The notes beneath the pieces are model-generated. The model had not been told where the DNA came from and ran no database searches. It saw only the letters and a list, made by a program, of their open reading frames with translations. Both the position numbers and the translations under genes were made by a program. Positions 10,450-19,285 of a stretch of DNA of 64,000 nucleotides are shown here, one piece after another. Each line of letters opens with the position of its first letter. The first letter of the stretch is position 1. Source of the DNA: Streptomyces sp. ERV7 (GTDB lineage Bacteria; Actinomycetota; Actinomycetes; Streptomycetales; Streptomycetaceae); the NCBI RefSeq assembly GCF_001653515.1, contig NZ_LYOY01000040.1, forward strand, positions 1,302,001 through 1,366,000, in the 5' to 3' direction.

Positions 10450-12012
10450 TCAGGCATCCATGGCGTCCACGGCGTCAGCGGTGCGCGCGGGCGCATCCGC
10501 CGCGTCCCGCGCGGCCGCCTCCGGCGTCTCGCGCCCCGGCAGCAGTGCCGCCGCGAGCAGCGCGGTGATCAGCGCCGCCACCCCGCACACCAGCAGCACC
10601 GTCGTCATGCCGTGGACGTACGCGGAGTCGGCGGAGGCGGCGAGCCGGGAGTCGCCGAGGCGCTCCGCGACCAGATGCGCGGCCACCACGGAGTCCCCGG
10701 CCCGGTCGGCGGCCGGTCCCGGCAGCCCGGCCGTGTCGAGCCGGTCCGTGAACACCCCCGCGAGCAGCGAGCCCAGGAGCGCGATCCCGATCGCGCTGCC
10801 CACCTGGCGTACGGTCATCAGCAGCCCGGATCCGCTGCCCGCGCGGTCGGGCGGCAGGGTGGCGAGTGCCGTCGTCATCGCGGGGACCATCGCGAAGCCG
10901 AAGCCGAGCCCGGTGAGGGTGAGCCACAGCGCGGTGAAGCCGTAGCCGCTCTCCATCGTCGTACGGCTGCCGAGGAAGGCCGAGAAGGCGAGCACCACCA
11001 GGCCCGCGCTGATCGTGCCGCGCGCCCCGAACCGCCGGACCACCGACTCCCCGGCCTTGGCCGCGATCATCAGCCCGCCCATCAGGGGCAGCATCCGCAG
11101 ACCGGTGCCGAAGGCGTCGTTGCCGAGCACCGCCTGGAGGTACTGCGGCAGGACGAACATCAGCCCGGAGAGGATGAACATCACCAGCGTCGCGGCCAGC
11201 GTGTTGAGCAGGAACGGCCGGTGGGCGAGCAGCTTCATGTCGAGCATCGGACGCGGTACGCGCCGCTCCCGTACGACCAGGGCGGCGATCAGCACCGCGC
11301 CGCCGGCCAGCGCGGCGACGACCAGCGGGTCGCCCCAGCCCCGGGTCGGCGCCTCGATGATCCCGTAGATGAGGGAGCCGAGCCCTGCGGCGGTGAGCGC
11401 GGTGGAGAGGGCGTCGACGCGCGGCGACGCCGGGTCGCGCGTCTCGGGGAGCAGGAAGGCGCAGGCGGCGATGCCGATCGCGACCATGGGGACGTTGATC
11501 AGGAAGACCGAGCCCCACCAGAAGTGGTTGAGCAGGAAGCCGCCGATGATCGGGCCGAGCGGCAGGCCGAGCGCGGAGGAGGCGGTGACGATCGAGACGG
11601 CCCTGGTGCGCTCCTCGACGGGGAACAGCGAGGGCAGTACGGCCAGGGCGAGCGGCATGACGAACGCGGCGCCCACGCCCATGATCGCGCGGGCCGCGAT
11701 GACCGCCCCGACACTCGTGGTCAGCGCGCCGACGAGGGAGCCCGCCAGGAAGATCCCGAGGCCGGTGATCAGCATCCGGCGGCGGCCGAAGCGGTCGCCG
11801 AGGAGGCCCGCCGGGAGCATCAGGGCGGCGAAGACCACGACATAGGCGTCGGCCATCCACTGCTGCTGGCCGGTGGTGGCGCCGAGCTGCTGGGCCATGG
11901 TCGGCAGCGCGACATTGAGGATCGTCATGTCGAAGCCGAGCACCAGCATGCTCGCGACCATCGCCCCCAGCGCCCACCAGCGCCGTGGATCGGGACCGGA
12001 CACCTGGGTCAT
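10450..12012 (-). CDS. MFS drug exporter, DHA2 (14-TM, EmrB/QacA) family
   Basis: 520 residues, ATG 12012 behind GGAGG. The sequence shows the typical opening WWALGAMVASMLVLGFDMTI, motif A-like GLLGDRFGRRRMLI, and motif C-like LGLPLGPIIGGFL, with about 14 hydrophobic segments and a short Ala-rich cytoplasmic tail. Members export antibiotics, dyes or endogenous metabolites using the proton gradient. It is first in an operon with a TetR repressor, overlapping or nearly overlapping it. The substrate cannot be read from sequence. Confidence 0.9.
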   Translation of the reverse strand: MTQVSGPDPRRWWALGAMVASMLVLGFDMTILNVALPTMAQQLGATTGQQQWMADAYVVVFAALMLPAGLLGDRFGRRRMLITGLGIFLAGSLVGALTTSVGAVIAARAIMGVGAAFVMPLALAVLPSLFPVEERTRAVSIVTASSALGLPLGPIIGGFLLNHFWWGSVFLINVPMVAIGIAACAFLLPETRDPASPRVDALSTALTAAGLGSLIYGIIEAPTRGWGDPLVVAALAGGAVLIAALVVRERRVPRPMLDMKLLAHRPFLLNTLAATLVMFILSGLMFVLPQYLQAVLGNDAFGTGLRMLPLMGGLMIAAKAGESVVRRFGARGTISAGLVVLAFSAFLGSRTTMESGYGFTALWLTLTGLGFGFAMVPAMTTALATLPPDRAGSGSGLLMTVRQVGSAIGIALLGSLLAGVFTDRLDTAGLPGPAADRAGDSVVAAHLVAERLGDSRLAASADSAYVHGMTTVLLVCGVAALITALLAAALLPGRETPEAAARDAADAPARTADAVDAMDA

Positions 12013-12026
12013 GGCACACCTCCGTA

Positions 12027-12054
12027 AGAGTTACCGTCAAGTGACAGTAACTCT
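12027..12054. promoter_or_regulatory. 28-bp palindromic TetR operator
   Basis: AGAGTTAC and GTAACTCT arms flank an inner GTCA/TGAC pair; 24 of 28 positions agree with the reverse complement. It ends 15 bp upstream of the MFS start codon, overlapping where the promoter or 5' leader should be. TetR repressors encoded with an exporter usually bind such a site and repress the operon, so this is the likely operator of the TetR protein at 9801-10439. Confidence 0.75.
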
Positions 12055-12070
12055 CAAAAGATGGTGACGG

Positions 12071-12742
12071 TCAAGAGTGCTGGTAGGCGACCAGGGAGAT
12101 TCCGACGTAGTGGACGACGAACGCCGCCAGCGTCAGGGAGTGGAACACCTCGTGGAAGCCGAACCAGCGCGGCGAGGGGTTGGGGCGCTTGATGCCGTAG
12201 ATCACGCCGCCCGCGCTGTAGAGCAGTCCGCCGACGACGACCAGGACCAGCACCGCGATGCCGCCGGTGCGCATGAAGTCGGGGAGGAAGAAGACCGCGG
12301 CCCAGCCCATCGCTATGTAGCAGGGGGTGTAGAGCCAGCGCGGGGCGCCGACCCAGAAGACGCGGAAGGCTATCCCGGCGAGCGCCGCCGCCCACACCGC
12401 CCAGAGCAGTACGCGCCCGGTCGCGTCCGGGAGCAGCAGCAGGGTGAGCGGGGTGTAGGTGCCCGCGATGATCAGGAAGATGTTGGCGTGGTCGAGCCGG
12501 CGCAGGATCGCCTCGCCGCGCGGCCCCCAGTCGCCCCGGTGGTAGAGGGCGCTGACGCCGAAGAGCAGACAGGCGGTCAGGACGTAGATCCCGCAGGCGA
12601 CACGGCCCCGGGTCGAGTGGGCGAGTGCGGTGAGCACCAGGCCGGAGATGACCACCGCCGGGAACATCCCCGCATGCAACCAGCCGCGCAGTTTGGGCTT
12701 CAGGGGCCTTGCCGGCGCGAGGGCCGTCACCTGATCAGTCAT
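12071..12742 (-). CDS. Hemolysin III / TrhA (PAQR-like) membrane protein
   Basis: 223 residues from ATG 12742 (MTDQVTAL; an in-frame ATG lies at 12751). Seven hydrophobic segments carry the family's conserved polar residues: ACLLFGVSALYHRGDW, RRLDHANIFLIIAGTYTPL, and WFGFHEVFHSLTLAAF, supplying the Ser, His and Asp positions thought to form a metal-dependent hydrolase site as in PAQR/alkaline ceramidases. E. coli TrhA influences membrane energetics; a hemolytic role is unlikely here. It is divergent from pckG, with overlapping inverted repeats in front. Confidence 0.88.
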   Translation of the reverse strand: MTDQVTALAPARPLKPKLRGWLHAGMFPAVVISGLVLTALAHSTRGRVACGIYVLTACLLFGVSALYHRGDWGPRGEAILRRLDHANIFLIIAGTYTPLTLLLLPDATGRVLLWAVWAAALAGIAFRVFWVGAPRWLYTPCYIAMGWAAVFFLPDFMRTGGIAVLVLVVVGGLLYSAGGVIYGIKRPNPSPRWFGFHEVFHSLTLAAFVVHYVGISLVAYQHS

Positions 12743-12757
12743 GTCCCGCATGCTACC

Positions 12758-12777
12758 TACGGCTCCGTAAGTTACGG
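12758..12777. promoter_or_regulatory. Overlapping inverted repeats before TrhA gene
   Basis: Two perfect palindromes share a half-site: TACGG-CT-CCGTA (12758-12769) and CCGTAA-G-TTACGG (12765-12777). They lie 7-16 bp upstream of the possible TrhA starts and so within its promoter or leader. The pattern suggests a dimeric regulator, possibly TetR type. The rest of the 281-bp gap to pckG holds the pckG promoter and leader and no gene that I can see. Confidence 0.55.
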
Positions 12778-13023
12778 ATAGGGGCGGCCCGTAACCGTAT
12801 GCCCCGACCTCGTGCACCGGAGGTGAACACCCGATGTCGAGTGGCGATGCTCACGTGAGAGTGCCTCTGGACATATGGGCGAGTGGCACGGATGATCAGA
12901 TGAGTGCGGTCGGCACCGGATGAGCGCCAGGTACAACCGAAGCGTCCGGGTCGCAGCCCCCACGGGGCAACGAACGAAGAGACCCTCACAAGGGAATCAC
13001 CGAACCCTCTACAAGGAGCGATC

Positions 13024-14859
13024 GTGGCGCGCGACATCGCGGCTCCCACTTCTGTCCCGACGAACCACCAGGAACTGATCTCCTGGGTAGACGAGATCGC
13101 AGCCATCACGCAGCCGGACCGGGTGGTCTGGTGCGACGGTTCCGAGGCCGAGTACGAGCGCCTCTGCGAGGAGCTCGTCGCCAAGGGGACGTTCAAGAAG
13201 CTCGACCCGATCAAGCGCCCGAACTCGTACTACGCCGCGTCCGACCCGACCGATGTCGCACGGGTCGAGGACCGCACCTTCATCTGCTCCGAGAAGGAGG
13301 AGGACGCGGGGCCGACCAACCACTGGAAGGCTCCGGCGGAGATGAAGGCCATCTTCGCGGGCGAGAAGGGCGTCTTCCGGGGCTCGATGCGCGGCCGCAC
13401 CATGTACGTCGTGCCCTTCTGCATGGGCCCGCTCGGCTCGGACCTCTCCGCCATCGGCGTCGAGATCACCGACTCCGCGTACGTCGCCGTCTCCATGCGC
13501 ACCATGACCCGCATGGGGCAGCCGGTCCTGGACGAGCTCGGCACCGACGGCTTCTTCGTCAAGGCCGTCCACACGCTCGGCGCCCCGCTGGAGGCGGGCG
13601 AGGCCGACGTGCCGTGGCCCTGCAACTCCACCAAGTACATCTCGCACTTCCCGGAGTCCCGCGAGATCTGGTCCTACGGCTCGGGCTACGGCGGCAACGC
13701 GCTGCTCGGCAAGAAGTGCTACGCGCTGCGCATCGCCTCCGTCATGGCGCGCGACGAGGGCTGGCTCGCCGAGCACATGCTCATCCTCAAGCTGACCCCG
13801 CCGCAGGGCGAGTCCCAGTACGTCGCCGCGGCCTTCCCGTCCGCATGCGGCAAGACCAACCTCGCCATGCTGGAGCCCACGATCTCCGGCTGGACCGTCG
13901 AGACCATCGGCGACGACATCGCGTGGATGCGGTTCGGCGAGGACGGCCGGCTGTACGCGATCAACCCCGAGGCCGGCTTCTTCGGCGTCGCGCCCGGCAC
14001 CGGTGAGCACACCAACGCCAACGCGATGAAGACGCTGTGGGGCAACTCCGTCTTCACCAACGTCGCGCTCACCGAGGACGGCGACGTGTGGTGGGAAGGC
14101 ATGACCGAGGAGGCGCCCGCGCACCTCACGGACTGGAAGGGCAACGCCTGGACGCCCGGGTCCGCGACCCCGGCCGCCCACCCGAACGCCCGCTTCACCG
14201 TCCCGGCCGGCCAGTGCCCGACGATCGCCCCCGAGTGGGAGGACCCCAAGGGCGTCCCGATCTCCGCGATCCTCTTCGGTGGCCGCCGCGCCTCCGCCGT
14301 GCCGCTGGTGACCGAGTCCTTCGACTGGAACCACGGCGTCTTCCTCGGCGCGAACGTCGCCTCCGAGAAGACCGCCGCCGCCGAGGGCAAGGTCGGCGAG
14401 CTGCGCCGCGACCCGTTCGCGATGCTGCCGTTCTGCGGCTACAACATGGGCGACTACATGGCCCACTGGGTCAAGGTCGGCGCACAGGCCGTGGCAAAGG
14501 GGGACGCCGCCAAGCTGCCCAAGATCTACTACGTGAACTGGTTCCGCAAGAACGACGCGGGCAAGTTCGTGTGGCCCGGCTTCGGCGAGAACAGCCGCGT
14601 CCTGAAGTGGATCGTGGAGCGCCTGGAGGGCAAGGCCGAGGGCGTCGAGACCCCCATCGGCATCCTGCCGACCAAGGAGTCCCTGGACACCGACGGCCTC
14701 GACCTGGCCGAGGCGGACCTGGAGTTCCTGCTCAAGGTCGACACCGAGGTCTGGCGCGAGGAGGCGGCGCTGATCCCCGAGCACCTCAACACCTTCGGCG
14801 ACCACACGCCCAAGGAGCTGTGGGACGAGTACCGCGCGCTGGTCGCCCGCCTGGGCTGA
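13024..14859 (+). CDS. pckG: Phosphoenolpyruvate carboxykinase (GTP)
   Basis: 611 residues, GTG 13024 behind AAGGAGCG. It converts oxaloacetate and GTP to PEP and CO2, the first step of gluconeogenesis and an anaplerotic node, in the cytoplasm. Hallmarks: FCMGPLGSDLSAIGVEIT, the P-loop-like catalytic FPSACGKTNLAML with the mobile active-site Cys, DDIAWMRFGEDGRLYAINPE for metal and PEP binding, and ILFGGRR. Length matches the actinobacterial GTP-type enzyme. It is monocistronic, with hairpin-forming sequence beyond the stop. Confidence 0.98.
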   Translation: MARDIAAPTSVPTNHQELISWVDEIAAITQPDRVVWCDGSEAEYERLCEELVAKGTFKKLDPIKRPNSYYAASDPTDVARVEDRTFICSEKEEDAGPTNHWKAPAEMKAIFAGEKGVFRGSMRGRTMYVVPFCMGPLGSDLSAIGVEITDSAYVAVSMRTMTRMGQPVLDELGTDGFFVKAVHTLGAPLEAGEADVPWPCNSTKYISHFPESREIWSYGSGYGGNALLGKKCYALRIASVMARDEGWLAEHMLILKLTPPQGESQYVAAAFPSACGKTNLAMLEPTISGWTVETIGDDIAWMRFGEDGRLYAINPEAGFFGVAPGTGEHTNANAMKTLWGNSVFTNVALTEDGDVWWEGMTEEAPAHLTDWKGNAWTPGSATPAAHPNARFTVPAGQCPTIAPEWEDPKGVPISAILFGGRRASAVPLVTESFDWNHGVFLGANVASEKTAAAEGKVGELRRDPFAMLPFCGYNMGDYMAHWVKVGAQAVAKGDAAKLPKIYYVNWFRKNDAGKFVWPGFGENSRVLKWIVERLEGKAEGVETPIGILPTKESLDTDGLDLAEADLEFLLKVDTEVWREEAALIPEHLNTFGDHTPKELWDEYRALVARLG

Positions 14860-15127
14860 CCGGCCCGCCCAAGACTCGTGGCGGGCTGCCCCGAACACCG
14901 CCCTGACCAGTGGGGTCACGACGGTCCGCCACGACACGATCGGCCCCTGGAGCCCCCTCACGGCTCCGGGGGCCGGACGTTTTTCCGGCCCCTTTCGCGG
15001 GACGGTTCCCAAAACCGTTCCCCGGGATTGATTTTCGCCATGGTGGCTGCCGGACACGGGTGTTCGCGGGACACTCTGACCGGAGCGCGTTGGGCCGAGT
15101 GAGGGGGCGCGGAGGTTGCGCACACCG

Positions 15128-16111
15128 GTGAGTGATCCGATGAGGGTGGGCCCGTACCGCATAGAGGGGCGGCTGGGATCCGGCGGGATGGGCTGGGTGT
15201 ATCTGGGGCGCTCGCCCGCGGGCCGGGCCGTCGCGGTCAAGGTCGTACGTCCCGAACTCGCCGCCGACGAGGAGTTCCGGCGGCGCTTCGCCCGTGAGGT
15301 GGCCGCCGCGCGGCTGGTCGGCGGGGCCTTCACGGCGGCGGTCGTCGATGCCGACCCGGAGGCCGAACTGCCCTGGCTGGCCACGGCGTACGTCCCCGGG
15401 CCCGCCCTGTCGGAGGCGGTCGGCTCGGACGGGCCGCTCACCGGCGGCCAGGCGCGCCGGCTCGGAGCCGGTCTGGTGGAGGCGCTGCAGGCCATCCACG
15501 GTGCCGGAGTGGTCCACCGCGACCTCAAGCCGTCGAACGTCCTGCTCGCCGCCGACGGGCCGCGCGTCATCGACTTCGGCATCTCGATGGTGGCCGGGGC
15601 GACCGGGCTCACCCGGGCCGGGACGCTGATGGGGACGCCGCCCTACATGTCGCCCGAGCAGATGACCGGCGCCCGGGTCGGTCCCGCCAGCGACGTCTTC
15701 TCGCTCGGCGGGGTCCTCGTCTACGCCGTCACGGGGTACGCGCCCTTCCGGCACGGCGCGGGCGTCGCCTACCGGGTGGTGCACGCGGAGCCCGAACTCG
15801 ACGACGTACCCGCCGAGTTGCGGCCGCTGGCCGAGCAGTGCCTGGCCAAGCGGCCCGAGGACCGGCCGGGCCTGGACGCGCTGCTGAGCGGGCTGCTCGG
15901 CCCGGACGCGGGCAGCGCGCGGGCGCTCACCTGGCCGCCGCCCACCGTGGCCAAGCGGATCCGGGTCCGCACCGGCGAACTGGACGTCCGCCGGGCGTCC
16001 GGCAGCCGGGCCTCTCTGCCGTCCTGTCTGCTGCTCCACGCGCAGACGCTGCTCGACGCGGGGCTTAGCGACGCCATGGTGATCGAGGCGGTGGGCCGTG
16101 CGGCACTCTGA
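15128..16111 (+). CDS. Serine/threonine protein kinase (soluble)
   Basis: About 327 residues. The kinase domain fills most of the chain: glycine loop GRLGSGGMGWVYLG, ATP lysine in VAVKVVRP, catalytic loop VVHRDLKPSNVLL, IDFGISM, and activation segment GTPPYMSPEQMTG. No membrane helix, PASTA or other sensor follows; a ~60-residue tail after the domain is unassigned. GTG 15128 is chosen; a TTG at 15116 abuts the GGAGG and an ATG lies at 15140. It overlaps the next gene and begins the cluster of kinase, YbjN-like, membrane protein, vWA, PP2C and second kinase running to 20436. Confidence 0.9.
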   Translation: MSDPMRVGPYRIEGRLGSGGMGWVYLGRSPAGRAVAVKVVRPELAADEEFRRRFAREVAAARLVGGAFTAAVVDADPEAELPWLATAYVPGPALSEAVGSDGPLTGGQARRLGAGLVEALQAIHGAGVVHRDLKPSNVLLAADGPRVIDFGISMVAGATGLTRAGTLMGTPPYMSPEQMTGARVGPASDVFSLGGVLVYAVTGYAPFRHGAGVAYRVVHAEPELDDVPAELRPLAEQCLAKRPEDRPGLDALLSGLLGPDAGSARALTWPPPTVAKRIRVRTGELDVRRASGSRASLPSCLLLHAQTLLDAGLSDAMVIEAVGRAAL

Positions 16112-16556
16112 GGGAACGCCGACGGGCCAGGGGGGCGACCTGGGCGTCCAGTGGCGGCCGCTGGTCCACGGGTGGGCGTCCGGGCGCCGTCTGCACTGCG
16201 AGGAGGACACCGTCTCCGTCTCGCTGCGCTTCGACCTCGCGGACGCGGGACGAGCCGTCACCGTCCGGTTCATGACCACCACCAAGCTGCTGGTGGCGTT
16301 CATGACCGACGGCCGGTTCCTGCGCGGCGACCAGCTGGCGACGGCCGCCGCCGCGGCCAACGCGTGGAACACCGAGCAACTGGTCCCGATGCTGTCGGTG
16401 TGGGACGTACGCGGGCCCCGGCCCTGTATCGCCGGGGTCTGCACACTGCCGCTCAACTGCCGGATGAACCAGCCCGAATTCGATGCGCTGGCCGCCGATT
16501 GGGTGGAACAGGCGAGGCAGATGTTTCTCCGGTGCCACCAGGTATTCCAGTTGTAG
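16098..16556 (+). CDS. YbjN-like domain protein
   Basis: 152 residues starting at a GTG that overlaps the kinase stop by 14 bases, implying coupled translation. The body (DTVSVSLRFDLADAGRAVTV, AAAAANAWNTEQLVPMLSVW, CRMNQPEFDALAADWVEQAR) has the pattern of the YbjN/type III chaperone-like fold, a small alpha/beta domain used in protein-protein contact, often dimeric. No catalytic residues expected. By context it is probably a partner or substrate of the adjoining kinase (inference). Confidence 0.65.
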   Translation: MRHSEGTPTGQGGDLGVQWRPLVHGWASGRRLHCEEDTVSVSLRFDLADAGRAVTVRFMTTTKLLVAFMTDGRFLRGDQLATAAAAANAWNTEQLVPMLSVWDVRGPRPCIAGVCTLPLNCRMNQPEFDALAADWVEQARQMFLRCHQVFQL

Positions 16557-16674
16557 AAGGGGTTTCCGGGAATGGCCCGGAAATCATCCGGGAATGACCA
16601 AAACCCTTACGGGCGGCGTCCGGTGGCGTCATATTTGCGATGTGCTTTTCCGGGGGACGGGGAGGTTTTCGCAC

Positions 16675-17685
16675 ATGGGGCTGCTGTGTGGGCCGCGCGC
16701 TGCGCGCAGGCTGTGGGCGCTGGCCGGGCTGCTGGCCCTGACCCTGCTCGCCGCGGTCGTTCCGACCGCCGCCGCCGACGAGTCCTGCTCGGGGAAGCTG
16801 GCCGAGCGACTGGGCTGCTGGGCCGAGCTCGTCGGCCCCGTGACCAAGAACGCGGCCGTCCTCGTGACCCTGCGCGAGCCGCTGGACCTCGACGGGAAGC
16901 CCGCCGACTGGAATCTCGCCCAGCGCAAGCCCGTCCTCGACCGCGGCCCGCTGGTCGTCATGGTCCCGGCCGGGCACCCCACCGGCGAGGGCGGCACCCT
17001 GCTGCTCGTCCTCGCGGGCGACCGGCTGGTCGACCCGGACGCGCAGATCACCCGGCTCGACCGCGAGACCCTGGACGCGCTGGCGCAAGCGGGCGCCTGC
17101 CCGGGTGATGTGTGCAAGACCTTCGCCGCCACGGACAAGAAGGACAAGCCCCTGCGCGGCGAAGACCTCGTGAGAGCGAACCTGGCCGTCGAGCTCGGCC
17201 ACAACTTCGACAGCGTCGGCGGCTCCGGTGGCGGCTCCGGCTCCCCGCTGCTCGTCCCGGCGCTCGGCGTGGCCGCCCTGCTGCTGCTCCTGGTGACCGC
17301 ACTGGTCTTCGCCGTACGCCGCTCGCGGGGCCCGCGCCTCGCGTTCGCCGTACCCGCCGCCGGGGGCCCGGTGACCGTGCCCACCGCCCGTACGGGCCCG
17401 GCCGGTGCGGCGGGCAGACACCGCGCGCCCGGCCGCGAGGTCGCCGGGCCGGCCGCGCCGGGCCGTATCGCCGTCGTCCGCACCGCACTGCACCCGCAGG
17501 GGTACGTCGAGCTCGACCAGAGCCTGCACCGGGCGGTCTGGGCCGAACCCGGCACGCCCGCGCCCGCCCCCGGCGCCCGGGTGGAGGTGACCGAGGGCCG
17601 GGGCAGGGACGCCGGGATCCTGTACGCCCACGCGTACGCGGAAGACGGACGGAACGTCACCAGCAGGGCGCCGCACGGAAGTTGA
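16675..17685 (+). CDS. Secreted/membrane-anchored protein with C-terminal OB-like tail
   Basis: 336 residues from ATG 16675 behind GGGGAGG. A signal peptide (RRLWALAGLLALTLLAAVVP) leads to an extracytoplasmic domain of ~150 residues with four Cys (ESCSGKLAERLGCWAE; AGACPGDVCKTF). A Gly/Ser linker and one membrane helix (LVPALGVAALLLLLVTALVF) follow, then a cytoplasmic part including RTALHPQGYVELDQSLHRAV, which resembles the OB-fold of NfeD-type proteins. No enzyme motif is seen. It may be the membrane sensor or anchor linking the outside to the kinases and vWA protein around it; this role is inferred from context only. Confidence 0.6.
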   Translation: MGLLCGPRAARRLWALAGLLALTLLAAVVPTAAADESCSGKLAERLGCWAELVGPVTKNAAVLVTLREPLDLDGKPADWNLAQRKPVLDRGPLVVMVPAGHPTGEGGTLLLVLAGDRLVDPDAQITRLDRETLDALAQAGACPGDVCKTFAATDKKDKPLRGEDLVRANLAVELGHNFDSVGGSGGGSGSPLLVPALGVAALLLLLVTALVFAVRRSRGPRLAFAVPAAGGPVTVPTARTGPAGAAGRHRAPGREVAGPAAPGRIAVVRTALHPQGYVELDQSLHRAVWAEPGTPAPAPGARVEVTEGRGRDAGILYAHAYAEDGRNVTSRAPHGS

Positions 17686-17722
17686 CGTACGGCGGAGGAA
17701 ACCGAGAACGGGGAGAGATCAG

Positions 17723-18487
17723 ATGCGCAGGCAGCAGCCAACGAGGACGCTTCCGGCGGAGTACGCCGACATCGAGTTCGAGAACAACGCCCAACGGCTG
17801 CCGCTGGTGCTGTGCCTCGACACCTCCAGCTCGATGGCGGGCCCGCCCATCGACGCGCTGAACCAGGCGCTGAGCGAGTGGACGCGTGAGCTCCACGACG
17901 ACGTCAGCCTCAGCTACAGCGTCGAGGTCGCCGTCATCACCTTCGGCGGCCGGGGCGTCACCGCCTGGCGCGGCAGCCAGCCGCTGGAGGCGGGCTCCCC
18001 GGTCGGCCCGTTCGTCGCTGCCCACATGTTCGAGGCGCCGCGGCTCGCCGCCTCCGGGGTGACCCTGATGACCGAGGCCCTGGAGCTGGCCATGCACGTG
18101 GTCGCCGCCCGCAAGACCGAGCTGCGCTCCCAGGGCTTCCAGTACTACCGGCCGCAGATCTGCCTGGTCACCGACGGGCTCCCGACCGACGGCACCGGCC
18201 ACATCAGCCGCACCTGGCAGCGGCTCGTCCCGGTGCTCGCCGAGGAGCAGGCGGCCCGCCGCTTCCGGCTGTACGCGATCGGGGTCGGCGGCCTCACCGA
18301 CCTCGCCGAACAGGTGCTCCAGGCGTACGCGCCGAAGTTCAACGCCCGGCTCCAGGGCTTCCCGTTCCGTCAGCTGCTCCAGATGATGTCGGCGAGCGCC
18401 AACGCCGAGACCAAGGGCGCGGGCGACGAGGTCTTCGAGAAGATCTTCAGCCAGTTCAAGACGCAGCGCCCGGCCTGGGAAGCCTGA
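17723..18487 (+). CDS. von Willebrand factor A domain protein, TerY-like
   Basis: 254 residues, ATG behind GGGGAGAG. A single vWA domain with a complete metal-adhesion site: LVLCLDTSSSMAGPPI (DxSxS), a Thr in SGVTLMTEAL and Asp in CLVTDGLPTDG. It resembles TerY proteins, cytoplasmic vWA modules of tellurite/stress systems. It is directly followed by PP2C and kinase genes, the gene trio described for the TerY-phosphorylation triad, so it is probably the scaffold whose binding state is set by phosphorylation (inference). Confidence 0.85.
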   Translation: MRRQQPTRTLPAEYADIEFENNAQRLPLVLCLDTSSSMAGPPIDALNQALSEWTRELHDDVSLSYSVEVAVITFGGRGVTAWRGSQPLEAGSPVGPFVAAHMFEAPRLAASGVTLMTEALELAMHVVAARKTELRSQGFQYYRPQICLVTDGLPTDGTGHISRTWQRLVPVLAEEQAARRFRLYAIGVGGLTDLAEQVLQAYAPKFNARLQGFPFRQLLQMMSASANAETKGAGDEVFEKIFSQFKTQRPAWEA

Positions 18488-18493
18488 GCGGGC

Positions 18494-19285
18494 ATGGGGA
18501 CGCGGGCGCACGGGAGTTGGCGGGTGCACGGACTGAGTGTGGAGGGCTACCGGCACCGCCGGGACGGCGTCCTCTGCCAGGACGCCTGGCGGTGCTCGAC
18601 GGACGGGCCCGTCACGGTCCTCGCGGTCGCCGACGGCGCGGGCAGCAGGCCGCGCTCCGGCGAGGGCTCCTCGCTCGCGGTCCGCCTGGCGGTGGAGCAC
18701 TTCGGCCGGCTGCCCGCCTCGGGGGTTGACGGCCCCGCCGCCCGCCGGCTGCTGCGCCAGGGCTTCCAGCGGGTGGTGGACGACTTCCTCGACCGTACGG
18801 GCGAGGCGGCCGCCGACCACGCGACCACGCTCACCGTGATGGTGCTCGCGCCCGGCTGGCTGGGCCACTGCAGCGTCGGGGACGGCTTCGTGGTGCTGCG
18901 GGCCGGGACCGAGGACGGCGAGCGGCAGTTCCATCTGCTGCCGCAGCCCGCCGCGGTGAGCGAGTACAGCAACGAGACGGTGTTCCTCAGCACGCCGGAC
19001 GCCGCGCGCTGGGTGCGGACCGACTGCGTACGGGACGAGGGCGTCGACGGTGTCCTGCTCTCCACCGACGGCCTGGCCCAGGCCGCGCTCTCCTGGTCGG
19101 GGGGCGCCCCGCAGGCGCCCAACGAGTCCTTCGCCGCCGCCGTGCTGCGCTCGCTCGACACCGAGGCGGGCGCGTCCGGGGACGAGGACGAACGGCTGGC
19201 CGCGCTGCTCCGGTCCGACCGGCTGACCGCGCTCAACGGCGACGACAAGACGCTGCTGCGGGCGGTGCGGACGGGGGTCGCATGA
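18494..19285 (+). CDS. PP2C-family serine/threonine phosphatase
   Basis: 263 residues starting 7 bp after the vWA stop. PP2C metal motifs are visible: CQDAWRCS near the N-terminus, VLAVADGAGSRPRSGEGSSL for the DG metal site, LTVMVLAPGWLGHCSVGDGF, GVLLSTDGLAQA, and a final NGDDKTLL. There are no membrane segments. It overlaps the downstream kinase by four bases (ATGA), so a balanced kinase/phosphatase pair is expected. The target is probably the vWA protein or the kinase itself (inference). Confidence 0.85.
   Translation: MGTRAHGSWRVHGLSVEGYRHRRDGVLCQDAWRCSTDGPVTVLAVADGAGSRPRSGEGSSLAVRLAVEHFGRLPASGVDGPAARRLLRQGFQRVVDDFLDRTGEAAADHATTLTVMVLAPGWLGHCSVGDGFVVLRAGTEDGERQFHLLPQPAAVSEYSNETVFLSTPDAARWVRTDCVRDEGVDGVLLSTDGLAQAALSWSGGAPQAPNESFAAAVLRSLDTEAGASGDEDERLAALLRSDRLTALNGDDKTLLRAVRTGVA

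Noticed and set aside
10351..12027. 558-residue plus-strand frame opposite the MFS gene
   Set aside because: His/Gln/Arg/Glu-rich low-complexity translation; the minus strand encodes a clear 14-helix transporter with ribosome site and operator.
13009..15612. 867-residue minus-strand frame opposite pckG
   Set aside because: The plus strand is an unmistakable PEP carboxykinase; the antisense has no motif and crosses two unrelated genes.
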